64,000 bases of DNA from Pseudonocardia sp. HH130630-07 (GTDB lineage Bacteria; Actinomycetota; Actinomycetes; Mycobacteriales; Pseudonocardiaceae), in assembly GCF_001698125.1 (NCBI RefSeq), contig NZ_CP013854.1, forward strand, positions 930,001 to 994,000, read 5' to 3'. Position numbers and translations under genes: made by a program. Below the pieces are notes generated by a model. The model was given only the letters and a program-made list of their open reading frames with translations, was not told the origin of the DNA and searched no databases. Of the stretch, positions 8,291 to 17,865 are shown piece by piece; the stretch's first letter is position 1; each line of letters opens with the position of its first letter.

Positions 8291-9247
8291 TCAGCCGGAC
8301 CGCTCCAGCAGCTCGTCGGCCGCGGCCCACGGGTCGAGCCGGCCGGCCAGCACCCGGCCGGTCAGCGCGTCGAGCACCGCGCCGCCGCGCAGCTGCTCCA
8401 TCCGGGAGCGCACCTGCTCCATGCCGATCGCCTCGATCTCGCGGCGCACCCGCTCGCGCCGGCGGCGGTCCCGCTCGCCGGACTTCTCCGACCAGGTCAG
8501 GTGCTCGTCGAGGGTGTCGGCGAGCCCGTCGATCCCCTCGGCGCGCGCCGCGACCGTGGACAGCACCGGCGGCCGCCAGTCGTCGGGCCCGGCGTCGCGC
8601 AGGTGCAGCATGTTCCGCAGCTCGCGCACCGTCCGGCGGGCCCCGTCGCGGTCCGCCTTGTTCACCACGAACACGTCGCCGATCTCCAGGATCCCCGCCT
8701 TGGCGGCCTGCACCCCGTCCCCCATGCCGGGCGCGAGCAGCACGACGGTGCTGTCGGCCAGGCCGACGACCTCCACCTCGGACTGGCCGACGCCGACCGT
8801 CTCGACCAGGATCACGTCGCACCCGGCGGCGTCGAGCACGCGCAGCGCCTGCGGCGTGGCCCAGGACAGCCCGCCGAGATGGCCGCGGGTGGCCATCGAC
8901 CGGATGAACACGCCGTCGTCGCCGGTGTGCTCACCCATCCGGACCCGGTCGCCGAGCAACGCACCGCCGCTGAACGGCGAGGACGGGTCCACCGCGAGCA
9001 CCCCGACCCGTCGGCCACGCGCCCGCAGCTCGGTGACCAGGGCCGACGTCGAGGTCGACTTCCCGACACCCGGCGACCCGGTCAGCCCGACGACGTGCGC
9101 GCGGCCGGTGTGCGGGGCCAGCGCGGCGGACACCTCGCGCAGCCGCCCACCGGCGTTCTCCACCATCGAGATCAACCGGGCCACGGCGAGCTGCTCGCCG
9201 GCCCGTGCCCGCCGCACGAGCTCGACCGGGTCCGGTGCTCCGGCCAC
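8291..9247 (-). CDS. meaB: Methylmalonyl-CoA mutase-associated GTPase MeaB (ArgK family)
   Basis: 318 residues. A G3E-type P-loop GTPase that protects and reloads adenosylcobalamin-dependent acyl-CoA mutases. Walker A is GLTGSPGVGKST; a base-binding switch DPSSPFSGGALLGDR follows. ILVETVGVGQSEVEV is the Walker B/switch region and FVVNKADR is the G4 motif. The C-terminal helices form the dimer arm. The GTG at 9247 is chosen because GGAGGA precedes it by 6 bases; a TTG at 9259 is possible. It follows the thiolase gene by 42 bp on the same strand, likely one operon. The mutase in this window is the ethylmalonyl-CoA type at 28.5-30.6 kb; mutAB are not in view. Confidence 0.92.
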   Translation of the reverse strand: MAGAPDPVELVRRARAGEQLAVARLISMVENAGGRLREVSAALAPHTGRAHVVGLTGSPGVGKSTSTSALVTELRARGRRVGVLAVDPSSPFSGGALLGDRVRMGEHTGDDGVFIRSMATRGHLGGLSWATPQALRVLDAAGCDVILVETVGVGQSEVEVVGLADSTVVLLAPGMGDGVQAAKAGILEIGDVFVVNKADRDGARRTVRELRNMLHLRDAGPDDWRPPVLSTVAARAEGIDGLADTLDEHLTWSEKSGERDRRRRERVRREIEAIGMEQVRSRMEQLRGGAVLDALTGRVLAGRLDPWAAADELLERSG

Positions 9248-9289
9248 GGGTTCCTCCAACCCCCGACGACCAGCCGGGACCGGCGTGGG

Positions 9290-10477
9290 TCAGGACTTCG
9301 GCACGCGGATGATCAGCGCGTCGCCCTGGCCGCCGCCACCGCACAGCGCGGCCGCGCCGACACCGCCGCCGCGGGCCTTGAGCGCCAGCGCGAGGTGCAG
9401 CGCGATCCGGGCACCGGACATCCCGATCGGATGGCCCAGCGCGATGGCGCCGCCGTCGACGTTGACCTTGTCCTCGTCGATGCCCAGGGTCCGGGTGGAG
9501 ACGACGCCGACCGCGGCGAACGCCTCGTTGATCTCGACGAGATCCAGGTCGGCGGGCTCGATGCCCTCCTTCGCGCAGGCCCTGGCGATCGCGTTCGCCG
9601 GCTGCTCGTGCAGCGAGGCGTCCGGCCCGGCGACCACGCCGTGCGCGCCGATCTCGGCGATCCACTCCAGCCCGAGCTCCTCGGCTTTCGCCCGGCTCAT
9701 CACGACCACCGCGGCGGCGCCGTCGGAGATCTGCGAGGCCGAGCCGGCGGTGATGGTGCCGTCGGCGGCGAAGGCGGGCTTCAGCTTGGCGAGGCTCTCG
9801 GTCGTGGTGTCCCCGCGGACGCCCTCGTCGGTGGCGAAGATGACGGGGTCGCCCTTGCGCTGCGGGATCTCGACCGGGGTGATCTCCTGCTCGAAGGTGC
9901 CGTCGGTGGCGGCGCGGGCGGCGTTCTGGTGCGAGCGGGCGGAGAAGGCGTCCTGCTCGGCGCGGGTCAGCCCGTAGCGCTCGTTGTACTTCTCGGTCGA
10001 GGCACCCATCGCCACCTGGTCGAACGCGCAGAACAGGCCGTCGAGGGACATGTGGTCGGTGAGCGTGGCGTCACCGAACTTGGTCCCCTCGCGGGACTTG
10101 GTGAGCAGGTGCGGCGCCTGGGTCATCGACTCCTGCCCACCGGCGACGACGACGTCGAACTCACCGGCGCGGATCAGCTGGTCGGCGAGCGCGATCGCGT
10201 CGACCCCGGACAGGCAGACCTTGTTGATCGTCAGGGCCGGGACGTCCATCGGGATACCGGCGGCGACGGCGGCCTGCCGCGCCGGGATCTGGCCGGCCCC
10301 GGCCGTCAGCACCTGGCCCATGATCGTGTACTCGACCTGCTCCGGGGCGACGCCCGCGCGTTCCAGCGCGGCCTTGATGGCGATCCCGCCGAGCTGGGCC
10401 CCGGAGAACCCCTTCAGCGAACCGAGCAGGCGGCCCATCGGGGTGCGTGCTCCCGCGACGATGACGGTTCCGGACAC
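9290..10477 (-). CDS. Acetyl-CoA C-acetyltransferase (thiolase)
   Basis: 395 residues. It condenses two acetyl-CoA or cleaves acetoacetyl-CoA. The nucleophilic Cys is in [12 protein letters not shown] near residue 90; the His is in [10 protein letters not shown]; the second Cys lies in [12 protein letters not shown] near the end. Length and motifs match the AtoB/FadA4 class; M. tuberculosis fadA4 sits next to mce in the same way. The GTG at 10477 has GGAGG 6 bases upstream. It is divergent from mce and probably co-transcribed with meaB. Together with the double HAD and Ccr it can feed crotonyl-CoA formation. Confidence 0.93.
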   Translation of the reverse strand: MSGTVIVAGARTPMGRLLGSLKGFSGAQLGGIAIKAALERAGVAPEQVEYTIMGQVLTAGAGQIPARQAAVAAGIPMDVPALTINKVCLSGVDAIALADQLIRAGEFDVVVAGGQESMTQAPHLLTKSREGTKFGDATLTDHMSLDGLFCAFDQVAMGASTEKYNERYGLTRAEQDAFSARSHQNAARAATDGTFEQEITPVEIPQRKGDPVIFATDEGVRGDTTTESLAKLKPAFAADGTITAGSASQISDGAAAVVVMSRAKAEELGLEWIAEIGAHGVVAGPDASLHEQPANAIARACAKEGIEPADLDLVEINEAFAAVGVVSTRTLGIDEDKVNVDGGAIALGHPIGMSGARIALHLALALKARGGGVGAAALCGGGGQGDALIIRVPKS

Positions 10478-10603
10478 GGGTCCTCCAGCGAGCTCCGTTG
10501 GCAGGTGGCGACAAGCACCATACCCACGCCACGGCGGCCGGCGACCGCTCCGAACGGCGGGGGGTGACCAGCTGCACATCCCGCTACCGGCCGGTAGCGA
10601 CGG

Positions 10604-10609
10604 TACCTT
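10604..10609 (+). promoter_or_regulatory. -10 element for leaderless mce
   Basis: TACCTT lies 8 bases before the ATG at 10618, with no ribosome site between. It belongs to the divergent thiolase/mce intergenic region (10478-10617). Confidence 0.45.
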
Positions 10610-10617
10610 CTGTCCTC

Positions 10618-11085
10618 ATGACGACATCCGATGACGCCCTGTCGCCGCTGGTCGTGGCCGTGGACCACGTCGGCATCGCCGTGCCCGACCTCGACGAGGC
10701 CATCCGCTGGTACGCCGAGAACCTCGGCCTGGTGGCGGTGCACACCGAGACCAACACCGAGCAGGGGGTGCGCGAGGCGATGCTCGGCGCTCCGGGTGAG
10801 GACCCCGGGGCGACCAAGGTCCAGCTCCTCGCCCCGCTGGACGAGAACTCCACCATCGCGACCTTCATCGGCCGCAACGGCCCGGGGCTGCAGCAGGTGG
10901 CCTACCGGGTGACCGACGTCGTCGCCGCGGCGGACGCCCTGCGCGCCAAGGGCCTGCGCCTGCTCTACGACGCCCCGCGCCGGGGCACCTCGGACTCCCG
11001 GGTCAACTTCGTCCACCCGAAGGACGCCGGTGGGGTGCTCGTCGAGCTGGTCGAACCCGCGTCCGGGGCGTCCGCGGCGCACTGA
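10618..11085 (+). CDS. mce: Methylmalonyl-CoA epimerase
   Basis: 155 residues of the vicinal oxygen chelate fold. VDHVGIAVPDLDEAIRWY holds the first metal-binding His; VQLLAPLDENSTIATFI, GLQQVAYRV and a closing GGVLVELVEP supply the other landmarks of two paired beta-alpha-beta modules. It interconverts the 2R and 2S forms of methylmalonyl-CoA, and in actinobacteria often ethylmalonyl-CoA too, linking Ccr products to the B12 mutases. It matches the position of M. tuberculosis Rv1322A next to fadA4. A weak inverted repeat (CACCGGA/TCCGGTG, 11090-11118) follows the stop and may be its terminator. Confidence 0.92.
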   Translation: MTTSDDALSPLVVAVDHVGIAVPDLDEAIRWYAENLGLVAVHTETNTEQGVREAMLGAPGEDPGATKVQLLAPLDENSTIATFIGRNGPGLQQVAYRVTDVVAAADALRAKGLRLLYDAPRRGTSDSRVNFVHPKDAGGVLVELVEPASGASAAH

Positions 11086-11163
11086 GCCGCACCGGAAGGT
11101 CAGTACGTGCGTCCGGTGTCCTGGCTCACGAAGCCTGTTCGGGGTATCTCTTCCACCGCACAT

Positions 11164-11200
11164 CTGCGGTATACATACTACGCGGTAACTTACGGTATCC
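11164..11200 (+). promoter_or_regulatory. AT-rich promoter/operator region of ccr
   Basis: This is the most AT-rich patch of the 160-bp gap before ccr. It holds three CGGTA repeats (starting near 11167, 11183 and 11193), a GTAT-AC-ATAC inverted repeat at 11169-11178 and CATACT as a possible -10. I infer a regulated promoter; the regulator is unknown. Confidence 0.4.
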
Positions 11201-11245
11201 CAAGCAAGCACACTCCCTGAGCAACGTCGCCATCGGAGGCCAGCA

Positions 11246-12577
11246 GTGAAGGACATCCGCGACGCCATCCTCGCCGGTCAGTTCGCCGACGTCGGCGGCC
11301 TGGACGTGCCCGAGCACTACCGGGCCGTCACCGTCCGGGCCGCCGACGCCGACATGTTCGCGGGCCTGAGCACGGCGGAGAAGGATCCGCGCAAGAGCCT
11401 GCGGGTCGACGACGTCGCGGTCCCCGAACTGGGCCCGGGCGAGGCACTGGTCGCCGTCATGGCCAGCGCCATCAACTACAACACCGTGTGGACGTCGATC
11501 TTCGAGCCGGTCTCCACGTTCAGCTTCCTGCGCCGCTACGGCCGGCTCTCCCCGCTCACCGCCCGGCACGACCTCCCGTACCACGTCGTGGGCTCGGACC
11601 TGGCCGGCGTCGTCGTCCGGACCGGCCCCGGGGTCAACGCCTGGAAGGCCGGCGACCAGGTCGTCGCGCACTGCCTGTCGGTCGAGCTGGAGAGCCCGGA
11701 CGGGCACTCGGACACGATGATGGACCCGGAGCAGCGGATCTGGGGCTTCGAGACCAACTTCGGCGGGCTCGCGGAGCTGGCCCTGGTGAAGTCGAACCAG
11801 CTGATGCCCAAGCCGGACCACCTCACCTGGGAGGAGGCCGCGTCCCCCGGCCTGGTCAACTCCACCGCCTACCGGCAGCTCGTGTCGCGCAACGGGGCCG
11901 ACATGAAGCAGGGCGACGTCGTGCTGATCTGGGGAGCCTCCGGCGGCCTCGGCTCCTACGCCACCCAGTTCGCGCTCAACGGCGGGGCCACACCGGTGTG
12001 CGTGGTGTCCTCGGCGGAGAAGGCGCAGATCTGCCGGGACATGGGCGCCGAGCTCGTGATCGACCGCAACGCCGAGGGCTACCGGTTCTGGTCCGACCCG
12101 CAGACCCAGGACCCGAGCGAGTGGAAGCGCTTCGGGGCCCGGATCCGGGAGCTGACCGGCGGCGAGGACCCGGACATCGTGTTCGAGCACCCGGGCCGGG
12201 AGACCTTCGGCGCGTCGGTCTACGTCACCCGCAAGGGTGGCCAGATCGTCACCTGCGCGTCGACGTCGGGCTACATGCACGAGTTCGACAACCGTTACCT
12301 GTGGATGAACCTCAAGCGGATCGTCGGCTCGCACTTCGCGAACTACCGCGAGGCCTACGAGGCCAACCGGCTCGTGGCGAAGGGCATGATCCACCCCACG
12401 CTGTCCCGGGTGTACCCGCTGGACGAGACCGGGCAGGCCGCGCACGACGTCCACCGCAACGTCCACCAGGGCAAGGTCGGGGTGCTCGCGCTGGCCCCGG
12501 AGGAGGGCCTCGGCGTCGCGAACCCGGAGAAGCGCGAGCGGCACCTGGCCGGGATCAACCGGTTCCGCGGGGTCTGA
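11246..12577 (+). CDS. ccrA: Crotonyl-CoA carboxylase/reductase
   Basis: 443 residues. A zinc-free medium-chain dehydrogenase-type enzyme that reduces crotonyl-CoA with NADPH while fixing CO2, giving (2S)-ethylmalonyl-CoA. INYNTVW (Asn), WGFETNFGG (Phe-Glu) and VGSHFANYREA (His) match the CO2-binding residues known from Kitasatospora Ccr (N81, F170, E171, H365). IWGASGGLGSYATQFAL is the nucleotide-binding loop. Full length for the family. The GTG start has GGAGG 7 bases upstream. It stands alone behind its own AT-rich promoter and acts with Ecm, Mce, MeaB and the thiolase in the ethylmalonyl-CoA pathway, or as a supplier of ethylmalonyl-CoA extender units. Confidence 0.95.
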   Translation: MKDIRDAILAGQFADVGGLDVPEHYRAVTVRAADADMFAGLSTAEKDPRKSLRVDDVAVPELGPGEALVAVMASAINYNTVWTSIFEPVSTFSFLRRYGRLSPLTARHDLPYHVVGSDLAGVVVRTGPGVNAWKAGDQVVAHCLSVELESPDGHSDTMMDPEQRIWGFETNFGGLAELALVKSNQLMPKPDHLTWEEAASPGLVNSTAYRQLVSRNGADMKQGDVVLIWGASGGLGSYATQFALNGGATPVCVVSSAEKAQICRDMGAELVIDRNAEGYRFWSDPQTQDPSEWKRFGARIRELTGGEDPDIVFEHPGRETFGASVYVTRKGGQIVTCASTSGYMHEFDNRYLWMNLKRIVGSHFANYREAYEANRLVAKGMIHPTLSRVYPLDETGQAAHDVHRNVHQGKVGVLALAPEEGLGVANPEKRERHLAGINRFRGV

Positions 12578-12697
12578 GCCCGGTGCCCCCGCCGCCCGTC
12601 CCGGGCCCTGTCGCACACCGGGACGCCACCTGTCCACACCAGGGTGAGCACCGCGACGCGGGGCGGGGAACTCACGGCCGGGCAACGCCGCCGCCGG

Positions 12698-12703
12698 TAC
12701 GGT
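12698..12703 (+). promoter_or_regulatory. -10 element for leaderless DivIVA-like gene
   Basis: TACGGT ends 6 bases before the ATG at 12710, with no ribosome site between. Confidence 0.45.
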
Positions 12704-12709
12704 GAGCCC

Positions 12710-13993
12710 ATGGCCGGCGACCACGACGTACCCGTACCCCGGACCGGTTTCTCGATCGCCCGGCGGGGCTACGAGCAGGCCCAGGTCGACAGTCACCTGC
12801 GCCGGCTCGACGCCGAGGTGCGGATGCTGGCGGCGGACCGGGACGCGGCCGTCGCCCAGAACACCCGGCTGAGCCGCGAGCTCGACGACGCCCGCACCCG
12901 TACCGAGGCGATGCAGCAGCAGGTGAACCGGCTCGCCGGGCCGCCGCAGAGCGTCCAGGGCATGAGCGAGCGGCTGCGGTCGATGCTCCGCCTCGCCGAG
13001 GACGAGGTCGCCGAGATGCACGCCAAGGCCGACCGGGAGATCGCCGAGCGGCGCCAGCAGGCGGACGACCATGCCTACGAGGTCATCACCGCTGCCCAGA
13101 CCCGGACCGACCAGCTCGCCGCCGGGCTGGAGGTGCAGCGGACGGACCTGGAGCGCGCCGCACTGGACCGGGACCGGGAGCTGGACCTCAAGCGGGAACG
13201 GATCGAGTCCGACCTGGCCGAGCTGCGGTCGACGACCGAGCGCGCGCTGGCCGAGCGGGAACGCGCGGTCACCGAGCGGATCGCCCGGGCCGACACCGAG
13301 GCCCGGGAGAACCGCGAGCAGGTCGAGCACGACTTCCGGATCGCGATGGACCAGCGGCGGACCGAGGCGCTCACTGCGCTGCTCGCCGAGCGGCACGCGC
13401 TGACCGACGAGATCGCCCGGCGGCGTGCGGAGGCCGACGAGAAGATCCGGCAGGCGCACACCGAGGCCGCGGCCGAGGCCGAGGCGATCCGCGCCGAGGC
13501 CCGTGCCGACGCCGAGGAGACCACCGGCCGGGCGCGCCGGCGCGTCGACGAGCTCACCGACCTGCGCCGCCGGGTGGCCGGGCAGCTGCACGCCACCCGC
13601 GCGCTGATCGACGCCGAGGCCGTGGGCCTCGCCGACGCCGTCGCCGACGCCGAGGGCCATGGCACCGACAGCACCGGGCCCGGCACCGACACCGGCACCG
13701 GCACCGGCACCGGGAGCCACGGCACCGGTGCCGCGACCGGGGCGCCGGAGGGGCACCCGACCGACTCCGCCCACCCGGCCGGGATCGGCGACGGCACCGG
13801 GCAGCCGGAACGGGCAGCCGGCTCCGGCGGCACCCCGGAACCGGGGAGTCCCATCCCCGGGACCGACGGCGATGGCACCGGGCTTCCGGGCGCCACGAAT
13901 CCGTCCGGGGCGGACACCGCCGCCGACCGCCCGTCACCGACGCCGCGGCGGGGTGCCTACGGCCGTACCCGGCACACCGCCCGGTCCCGCTGA
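12710..13993 (+). CDS. DivIVA-domain coiled-coil protein
   Basis: 427 residues. The N-terminal FSIARRGYEQAQVDSHLRRL fits the DivIVA membrane-binding start (F-x-GY-x-x-x-x-VD). A nearly unbroken coiled coil runs from about residue 30 to 310, full of Arg, Glu and Ala heptads (RAEADEKIRQAHTEAAAEAE). The last ~115 residues are low-complexity Gly, Thr, Pro and Asp with GTGTGTG-type repeats, then a basic tail. Such proteins (Wag31, FilP/Scy-like) scaffold polar growth or cell division. It is not in the division cluster and is not Wag31 itself. I infer a cytoskeletal role. Confidence 0.75.
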   Translation: MAGDHDVPVPRTGFSIARRGYEQAQVDSHLRRLDAEVRMLAADRDAAVAQNTRLSRELDDARTRTEAMQQQVNRLAGPPQSVQGMSERLRSMLRLAEDEVAEMHAKADREIAERRQQADDHAYEVITAAQTRTDQLAAGLEVQRTDLERAALDRDRELDLKRERIESDLAELRSTTERALAERERAVTERIARADTEARENREQVEHDFRIAMDQRRTEALTALLAERHALTDEIARRRAEADEKIRQAHTEAAAEAEAIRAEARADAEETTGRARRRVDELTDLRRRVAGQLHATRALIDAEAVGLADAVADAEGHGTDSTGPGTDTGTGTGTGSHGTGAATGAPEGHPTDSAHPAGIGDGTGQPERAAGSGGTPEPGSPIPGTDGDGTGLPGATNPSGADTAADRPSPTPRRGAYGRTRHTARSR

Positions 13994-14009
13994 GGTTCGC
14001 CGTCCGGGG

Positions 14010-14324
14010 CTACCGGCGGAAACCGGCCCGGCGCCGGTCCCGGGCGTTCCAGCAGGGCAGGTGCCAGTGCCTGCGGTCCTCGACACCGCCGGTCTCGTCG
14101 GCGGGCCAGGTCACCACGTGCGGGGTGCCCGAGGGCAGCAGCTGGTCGCACCCCGGGCAGCGGTAGTTCTTCACCGACGCGCCGCCGGGCACCCGGCGTA
14201 CGTTCCACTCGCCGTCGCTGCCGGTCTCCCGCGACGTCGTCATGCCGCTGCCGAGCGGGGTCGCGACCGGACGGCCCCGTCCCCGTTCGGTGGGGCGGGG
14301 CCGTCTGGTGCGTCCGCGGGCCAT
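14010..14324 (-). CDS. Small conserved actinobacterial zinc-ribbon-like protein
   Basis: 104 residues. A basic N-terminus (MARGRTRRPRPTERGRG) leads to a compact core with CPGCDQLL and, 25 residues on, HWHLPCWNARDRRR. The CxxC plus HxxxxC arrangement suggests one bound zinc. Streptomyces relatives are common and carry the misleading name ATP/GTP-binding protein. The function is unknown; the charge and ribbon suggest nucleic acid binding, which is only inference. It lies just upstream of the HAD gene on the same strand... more exactly, the HAD gene ends beyond it, so the two are separate reading units. Confidence 0.75.
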   Translation of the reverse strand: MARGRTRRPRPTERGRGRPVATPLGSGMTTSRETGSDGEWNVRRVPGGASVKNYRCPGCDQLLPSGTPHVVTWPADETGGVEDRRHWHLPCWNARDRRRAGFRR

Positions 14325-14347
14325 GCGGCCAGTGTCCCAGCCGGCCG

Positions 14348-16132
14348 TCAGGCTCGCGTGTAGTCCCGGAAGCCGTGCCCGGTCTTGCGACCGAGCCGGC
14401 CCGCGGTCACCAGGTGCTCCAGCAACGGCGCCGGAGCGAACCCGGACTGGCGGAACTCGGCGTAGAGCGACCGCTCGATCGCCAGCGAGACGTCGAGGCC
14501 GACGACGTCGAGCAGCTCGAACGGGCCCATCGGCAGTGCGCAGCCGGTCTTCATGGCGGCGTCGATGTCGTCGGCGGTCGCGTAGTGCGCCTCCAGCATC
14601 TTGACCGCGTCGTTGAGGTACGGGAACAGCAGCGCGTTGACGATGAACCCGGCCCGGTCGCCGCAGCTGACCGGCACCTTCTTCAGGTTCTGCGTCACCC
14701 CCAGGACGGTGGCGGCGACGTCGCGCGAGGTGCCGATCGTCGAGACGATCTCGACCAGCTTCATCACCGGCGCCGGGTTGAAGAAGTGCATCCCGACGAC
14801 GTCTCCGGGGCGGCGGGTGGCGGCCGCGCACTCCACGACCGGCAGCGACGACGTCGTGGTGGCGAGGATCGCGCCGGGCTTGCAGATGTCGTCGAGCGCG
14901 CCGAACATCGCCCGCTTCACGTCCAGTTCCTCCGCGACGGCCTCGACGACCAGGTCGACATCGGCCATGTCCTCCAGCCGGGTGGTCGCGGTGATCCGGC
15001 CCAGGACCGCGTCCCGGCCGGCCTCGTCGAGCCGGCCGCGGGCGACCGCCTTGTCCAGTGACCGGCGCACCGTCGCGACCGAGCCCTCGGCCTTGGACGC
15101 GCTGCGGCCGCGGACGACGACGTCGTACCCCGCCTTGGCGAACACCTCGACGATCCCCGACGCCATGGTCCCGGTGCCGACCACGCCGACCTTGCCCACC
15201 TCGCGCAGCGTGACGCCGTCCGGCACCGCCGAGGCCGGGGTCTCCCCGTCGTCGACCACGGTCGAGCTGTGCGGCGCGGAGTAGGTGTAGAAGCCGCGCC
15301 CCGCCTTCCGGCCGAGCAGCCCCGCGGTGATCATCTGCTTGAACACCGGGTTCGGCGCGTGCAGCAGGTTGCGCGACTCGCCGTACATCGTCTCGAGGAT
15401 CTCGTAGGCGGTGTCCAGGCCGATCAGGTCGAGCAGGGCCAGCGGGCCCATCGGGTAGCCGCAGCCGTACCGCATGGCGGCATCGAGGTCCTCGCGGCTG
15501 GCGTACCGCTCGGCGTACATCTTCGCGGCGTGGTTGAGGTAGCCGAACAGCAGCGCGTTCGCGATGAAACCGGCCCGGTCGCCGATCACCACCGGCACCT
15601 TCCCGATCGCCTGGGCGAAGGCCTGCACGTCGTCGATCACGTCCGGCTCGGTGACGACGGTGCGCACCACCTCGACCAGCTTCTGCACCGGGGCCGGGTT
15701 GAAGAAGTGCATCCCGACGACCTTGCCGGGCCGCGTCGTGCGCACGGCCAGCTCGGTGACCGACAGCGACGAGGTGTTCGAGCAGAGGATCGCGTCCTCC
15801 CCCACCACGGCGTCCACGGCGGCGAGCACCTCGGCCTTCGCCGCCAGGCTCTCCGGGATCGCCTCGATCACGAGCTGGGCCCCGGCCAGGTCGGACACCG
15901 AGGTGGTGACGGTGATCCGGCCGAGCAGCTCGTCGGCCTGCTCACGGGTGAGCTTGCCGCGCTCGATCGCGCGCCCGGTCGACGCGGCCAGGTGCTCGCG
16001 GCCGCGCTCACCCGCCGTCGCGTCCACCTCGACGGCGACGACCTCGATCCCGGTGCGGGCGACGACCTCGACGATGCCGGCGCCCATGGTGCCCAGACCG
16101 ACCACACCGACCGTGCGGAACTCGCGTGCCAC
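14348..16132 (-). CDS. Tandemly duplicated 3-hydroxyacyl-CoA dehydrogenase
   Basis: 594 residues formed of two complete 3-hydroxyacyl-CoA dehydrogenases in tandem. Each half has an NAD loop (GVVGLGTMGAGIVEV near residue 8; GVVGTGTMASGIVEV near 318), a GMHFFNPAPVxKLVE segment with the catalytic His, and a GDRAGFI segment with a following Asn. Both halves therefore look active. The enzyme converts 3-hydroxybutyryl-CoA and acetoacetyl-CoA, between the thiolase and the crotonase step, and supplies crotonyl-CoA for Ccr. The GTG start has GGGAGG 7 bases upstream. Fused double HADs are known in Streptomyces and relatives. Confidence 0.9.
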   Translation of the reverse strand: MAREFRTVGVVGLGTMGAGIVEVVARTGIEVVAVEVDATAGERGREHLAASTGRAIERGKLTREQADELLGRITVTTSVSDLAGAQLVIEAIPESLAAKAEVLAAVDAVVGEDAILCSNTSSLSVTELAVRTTRPGKVVGMHFFNPAPVQKLVEVVRTVVTEPDVIDDVQAFAQAIGKVPVVIGDRAGFIANALLFGYLNHAAKMYAERYASREDLDAAMRYGCGYPMGPLALLDLIGLDTAYEILETMYGESRNLLHAPNPVFKQMITAGLLGRKAGRGFYTYSAPHSSTVVDDGETPASAVPDGVTLREVGKVGVVGTGTMASGIVEVFAKAGYDVVVRGRSASKAEGSVATVRRSLDKAVARGRLDEAGRDAVLGRITATTRLEDMADVDLVVEAVAEELDVKRAMFGALDDICKPGAILATTTSSLPVVECAAATRRPGDVVGMHFFNPAPVMKLVEIVSTIGTSRDVAATVLGVTQNLKKVPVSCGDRAGFIVNALLFPYLNDAVKMLEAHYATADDIDAAMKTGCALPMGPFELLDVVGLDVSLAIERSLYAEFRQSGFAPAPLLEHLVTAGRLGRKTGHGFRDYTRA

Positions 16133-16210
16133 GGTGGAACCTCCCAGTCCGACGACTCTGTCGTTCTCGGCCGGATCCTGCCATCGGACCGGCTACCACT
16201 GGGTAACATG

Positions 16211-16250
16211 CGACCAGGGCCACCCCATCGGAACGGGACGGCCCTGGTCG
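16211..16250 (-). terminator. Hairpin downstream of the aldehyde dehydrogenase gene
   Basis: CGACCAGGGCC (16211-16221) pairs perfectly with GGCCCTGGTCG (16240-16250) across an 18-nt loop, starting 17 bases after the dehydrogenase stop. It separates that gene from the HAD gene on the same strand. Confidence 0.6.
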
Positions 16251-16266
16251 TCGGATCAGGCCGGGC

Positions 16267-17802
16267 CTACCGGCCGTGCCGCGCCCGCACGACGCCGACC
16301 AGCGTCTGCATGACCTTCGCGGTCCGCCGGAACGAGGTGACCGCGATCGGCATCGGGAACCGGGCGCGGGCGATCGCCTGCGACCGGGTGAACTCGCGCA
16401 GCCCGTCGGGGCCGTGGATCCGGCCGAACCCGGACTCGCCCACCCCGCCGAACGGCAGCGCGGGGATCCCGGCGAAGGAGATGACGCCGTTGATCGACAC
16501 CATCCCGCAGCGCAGCCGGTCCGCGATCTGCTGACCGCGCTTCGCCGAGAACACCGTGGCGCCGAGCCCGTAGCCGGTGGCGTTGGCCCGCCGGACCGCC
16601 TCGTCGACGTCGGGCACCCGGTTGACCACGAGCAGCGGTCCGAAGGTCTCCTCGGTGACCGCGACCGAGTCCTCCGGGACGTCGGCGATCACCACCGGGG
16701 ACACGGCGCCGCCCTCGTCCGGGACCGACTCCGCACCGCCGACGATCGCCCGTCCGCCGCGGTCGAGCGCGTCGGTGACGTGCCTGCGGACGATCCCGGT
16801 CTGGGACGGCATCGTCATCGGACCGAGGTCGCCCTCGCGGGCGGCCGAGCCGACCTGCAGCTTGGACGCGAGCGCCCGCACCTTCTCCAGGAACCGGCCG
16901 GCGACCGACTCCACGACGTAGACGCGCTCGACGCCCACACAGGTCTGGCCGGCGTTGGACATCCCGCCCCAGACGGCGGCGTCCGCGGCGGCGTCGAGAT
17001 CGGCGTCGGCGTCGACGATCAGCGGGTCCTTGCCGCCGCACTCCATGAGCACCGGGACCAGGTTCTCCGCGCACGCCCCCATCACCCGGCGCCCGGTCCC
17101 GGCCGACCCGGTGAAGGCGATCTTGCCGACGCCCGGGGCCCGGCACAGATCCGCCCCGGTCGCCCCGAAACCGGTGACGACGCCCAGCAGCGGGTAGCGC
17201 CTGACCTCGGGGACCGCCTCGGCGAGCGTCCGGGCGATCTCGTGCCCGACCCCGGGGGTCAGCTCGGACGGCTTGAAGACGACCGTGTTGCCCGCGGCGA
17301 GCGCGTAGGCGATCGACCCCATCGGGGTGAAGATCGGATAGTTCCACGGCCCGATCACCCCGACGACGCCGAGCGGCCGGTAGGCGACCGACGCCGCCTG
17401 GTTGGCCATCAGCAGACCGGGCGGGACCGAGCGGCGGCCGAGCACCTTCTTCGCGTGCGTGGTCGCCCAGTCCAGGTGGTCGATCGCGAGCACGACCTCG
17501 AGCCGGGCGTCGTCGAACGGCTTGCCGGTCTCGTCGGCCACCACCCTGGCGACCCGGTCCAGCTGCCCGGCCAGCACCTTCTTCCAGGCCAGGAGCCGGG
17601 TACGGCGCCCGGCGAAGCCGAGACCGTCCCACCACACCGCGGCCTCGCCCGCGGCGCGGACGGCGGCGCGCACGTGCTCGCCGTCGTGTACCGGGTAGCG
17701 GGCCAGCTCGGCGCCGGTGCGCGGGGAGAGCGAGGCGAAGGTCATGCTCTCGCCCTCGTTGTCGGAGGGGGCACCGGAGGTGTCTGCAGTGACGGCACTC
17801 AC
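16267..17802 (-). CDS. Aldehyde dehydrogenase, succinate-semialdehyde dehydrogenase-like
   Basis: 511 residues of the ALDH superfamily. GVIGPWNYPIFTPMGSIAYA and VFKPSELTP line the NAD(P) site; FTGSAGTGRRVM is the nucleotide loop; MECGGKDPLIV holds the catalytic Glu and NAGQTCVGVERVYV the catalytic Cys. PFGGVGESGFGRIHG near the end is the usual oligomer signature. Close actinobacterial relatives are called succinic semialdehyde dehydrogenase, but the substrate is open. The GTG at 17802 has TACCCT 6 bases upstream, supporting a leaderless start; an ATG at 17745 is the alternative. Confidence 0.85.
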   Translation of the reverse strand: MSAVTADTSGAPSDNEGESMTFASLSPRTGAELARYPVHDGEHVRAAVRAAGEAAVWWDGLGFAGRRTRLLAWKKVLAGQLDRVARVVADETGKPFDDARLEVVLAIDHLDWATTHAKKVLGRRSVPPGLLMANQAASVAYRPLGVVGVIGPWNYPIFTPMGSIAYALAAGNTVVFKPSELTPGVGHEIARTLAEAVPEVRRYPLLGVVTGFGATGADLCRAPGVGKIAFTGSAGTGRRVMGACAENLVPVLMECGGKDPLIVDADADLDAAADAAVWGGMSNAGQTCVGVERVYVVESVAGRFLEKVRALASKLQVGSAAREGDLGPMTMPSQTGIVRRHVTDALDRGGRAIVGGAESVPDEGGAVSPVVIADVPEDSVAVTEETFGPLLVVNRVPDVDEAVRRANATGYGLGATVFSAKRGQQIADRLRCGMVSINGVISFAGIPALPFGGVGESGFGRIHGPDGLREFTRSQAIARARFPMPIAVTSFRRTAKVMQTLVGVVRARHGR

Positions 17803-17808
17803 GCGGTC

Positions 17809-17814
17809 AGGGTA
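17809..17814 (-). promoter_or_regulatory. -10 element for leaderless aldehyde dehydrogenase gene
   Basis: TACCCT on the minus strand, 6 bases before the GTG at 17802, with no ribosome site. Confidence 0.5.
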
Positions 17815-17865
17815 GACCGGGCGCCCCGGTCCGACCGGGCCCGCGCTGGCCCCGCGGGGCCGCGT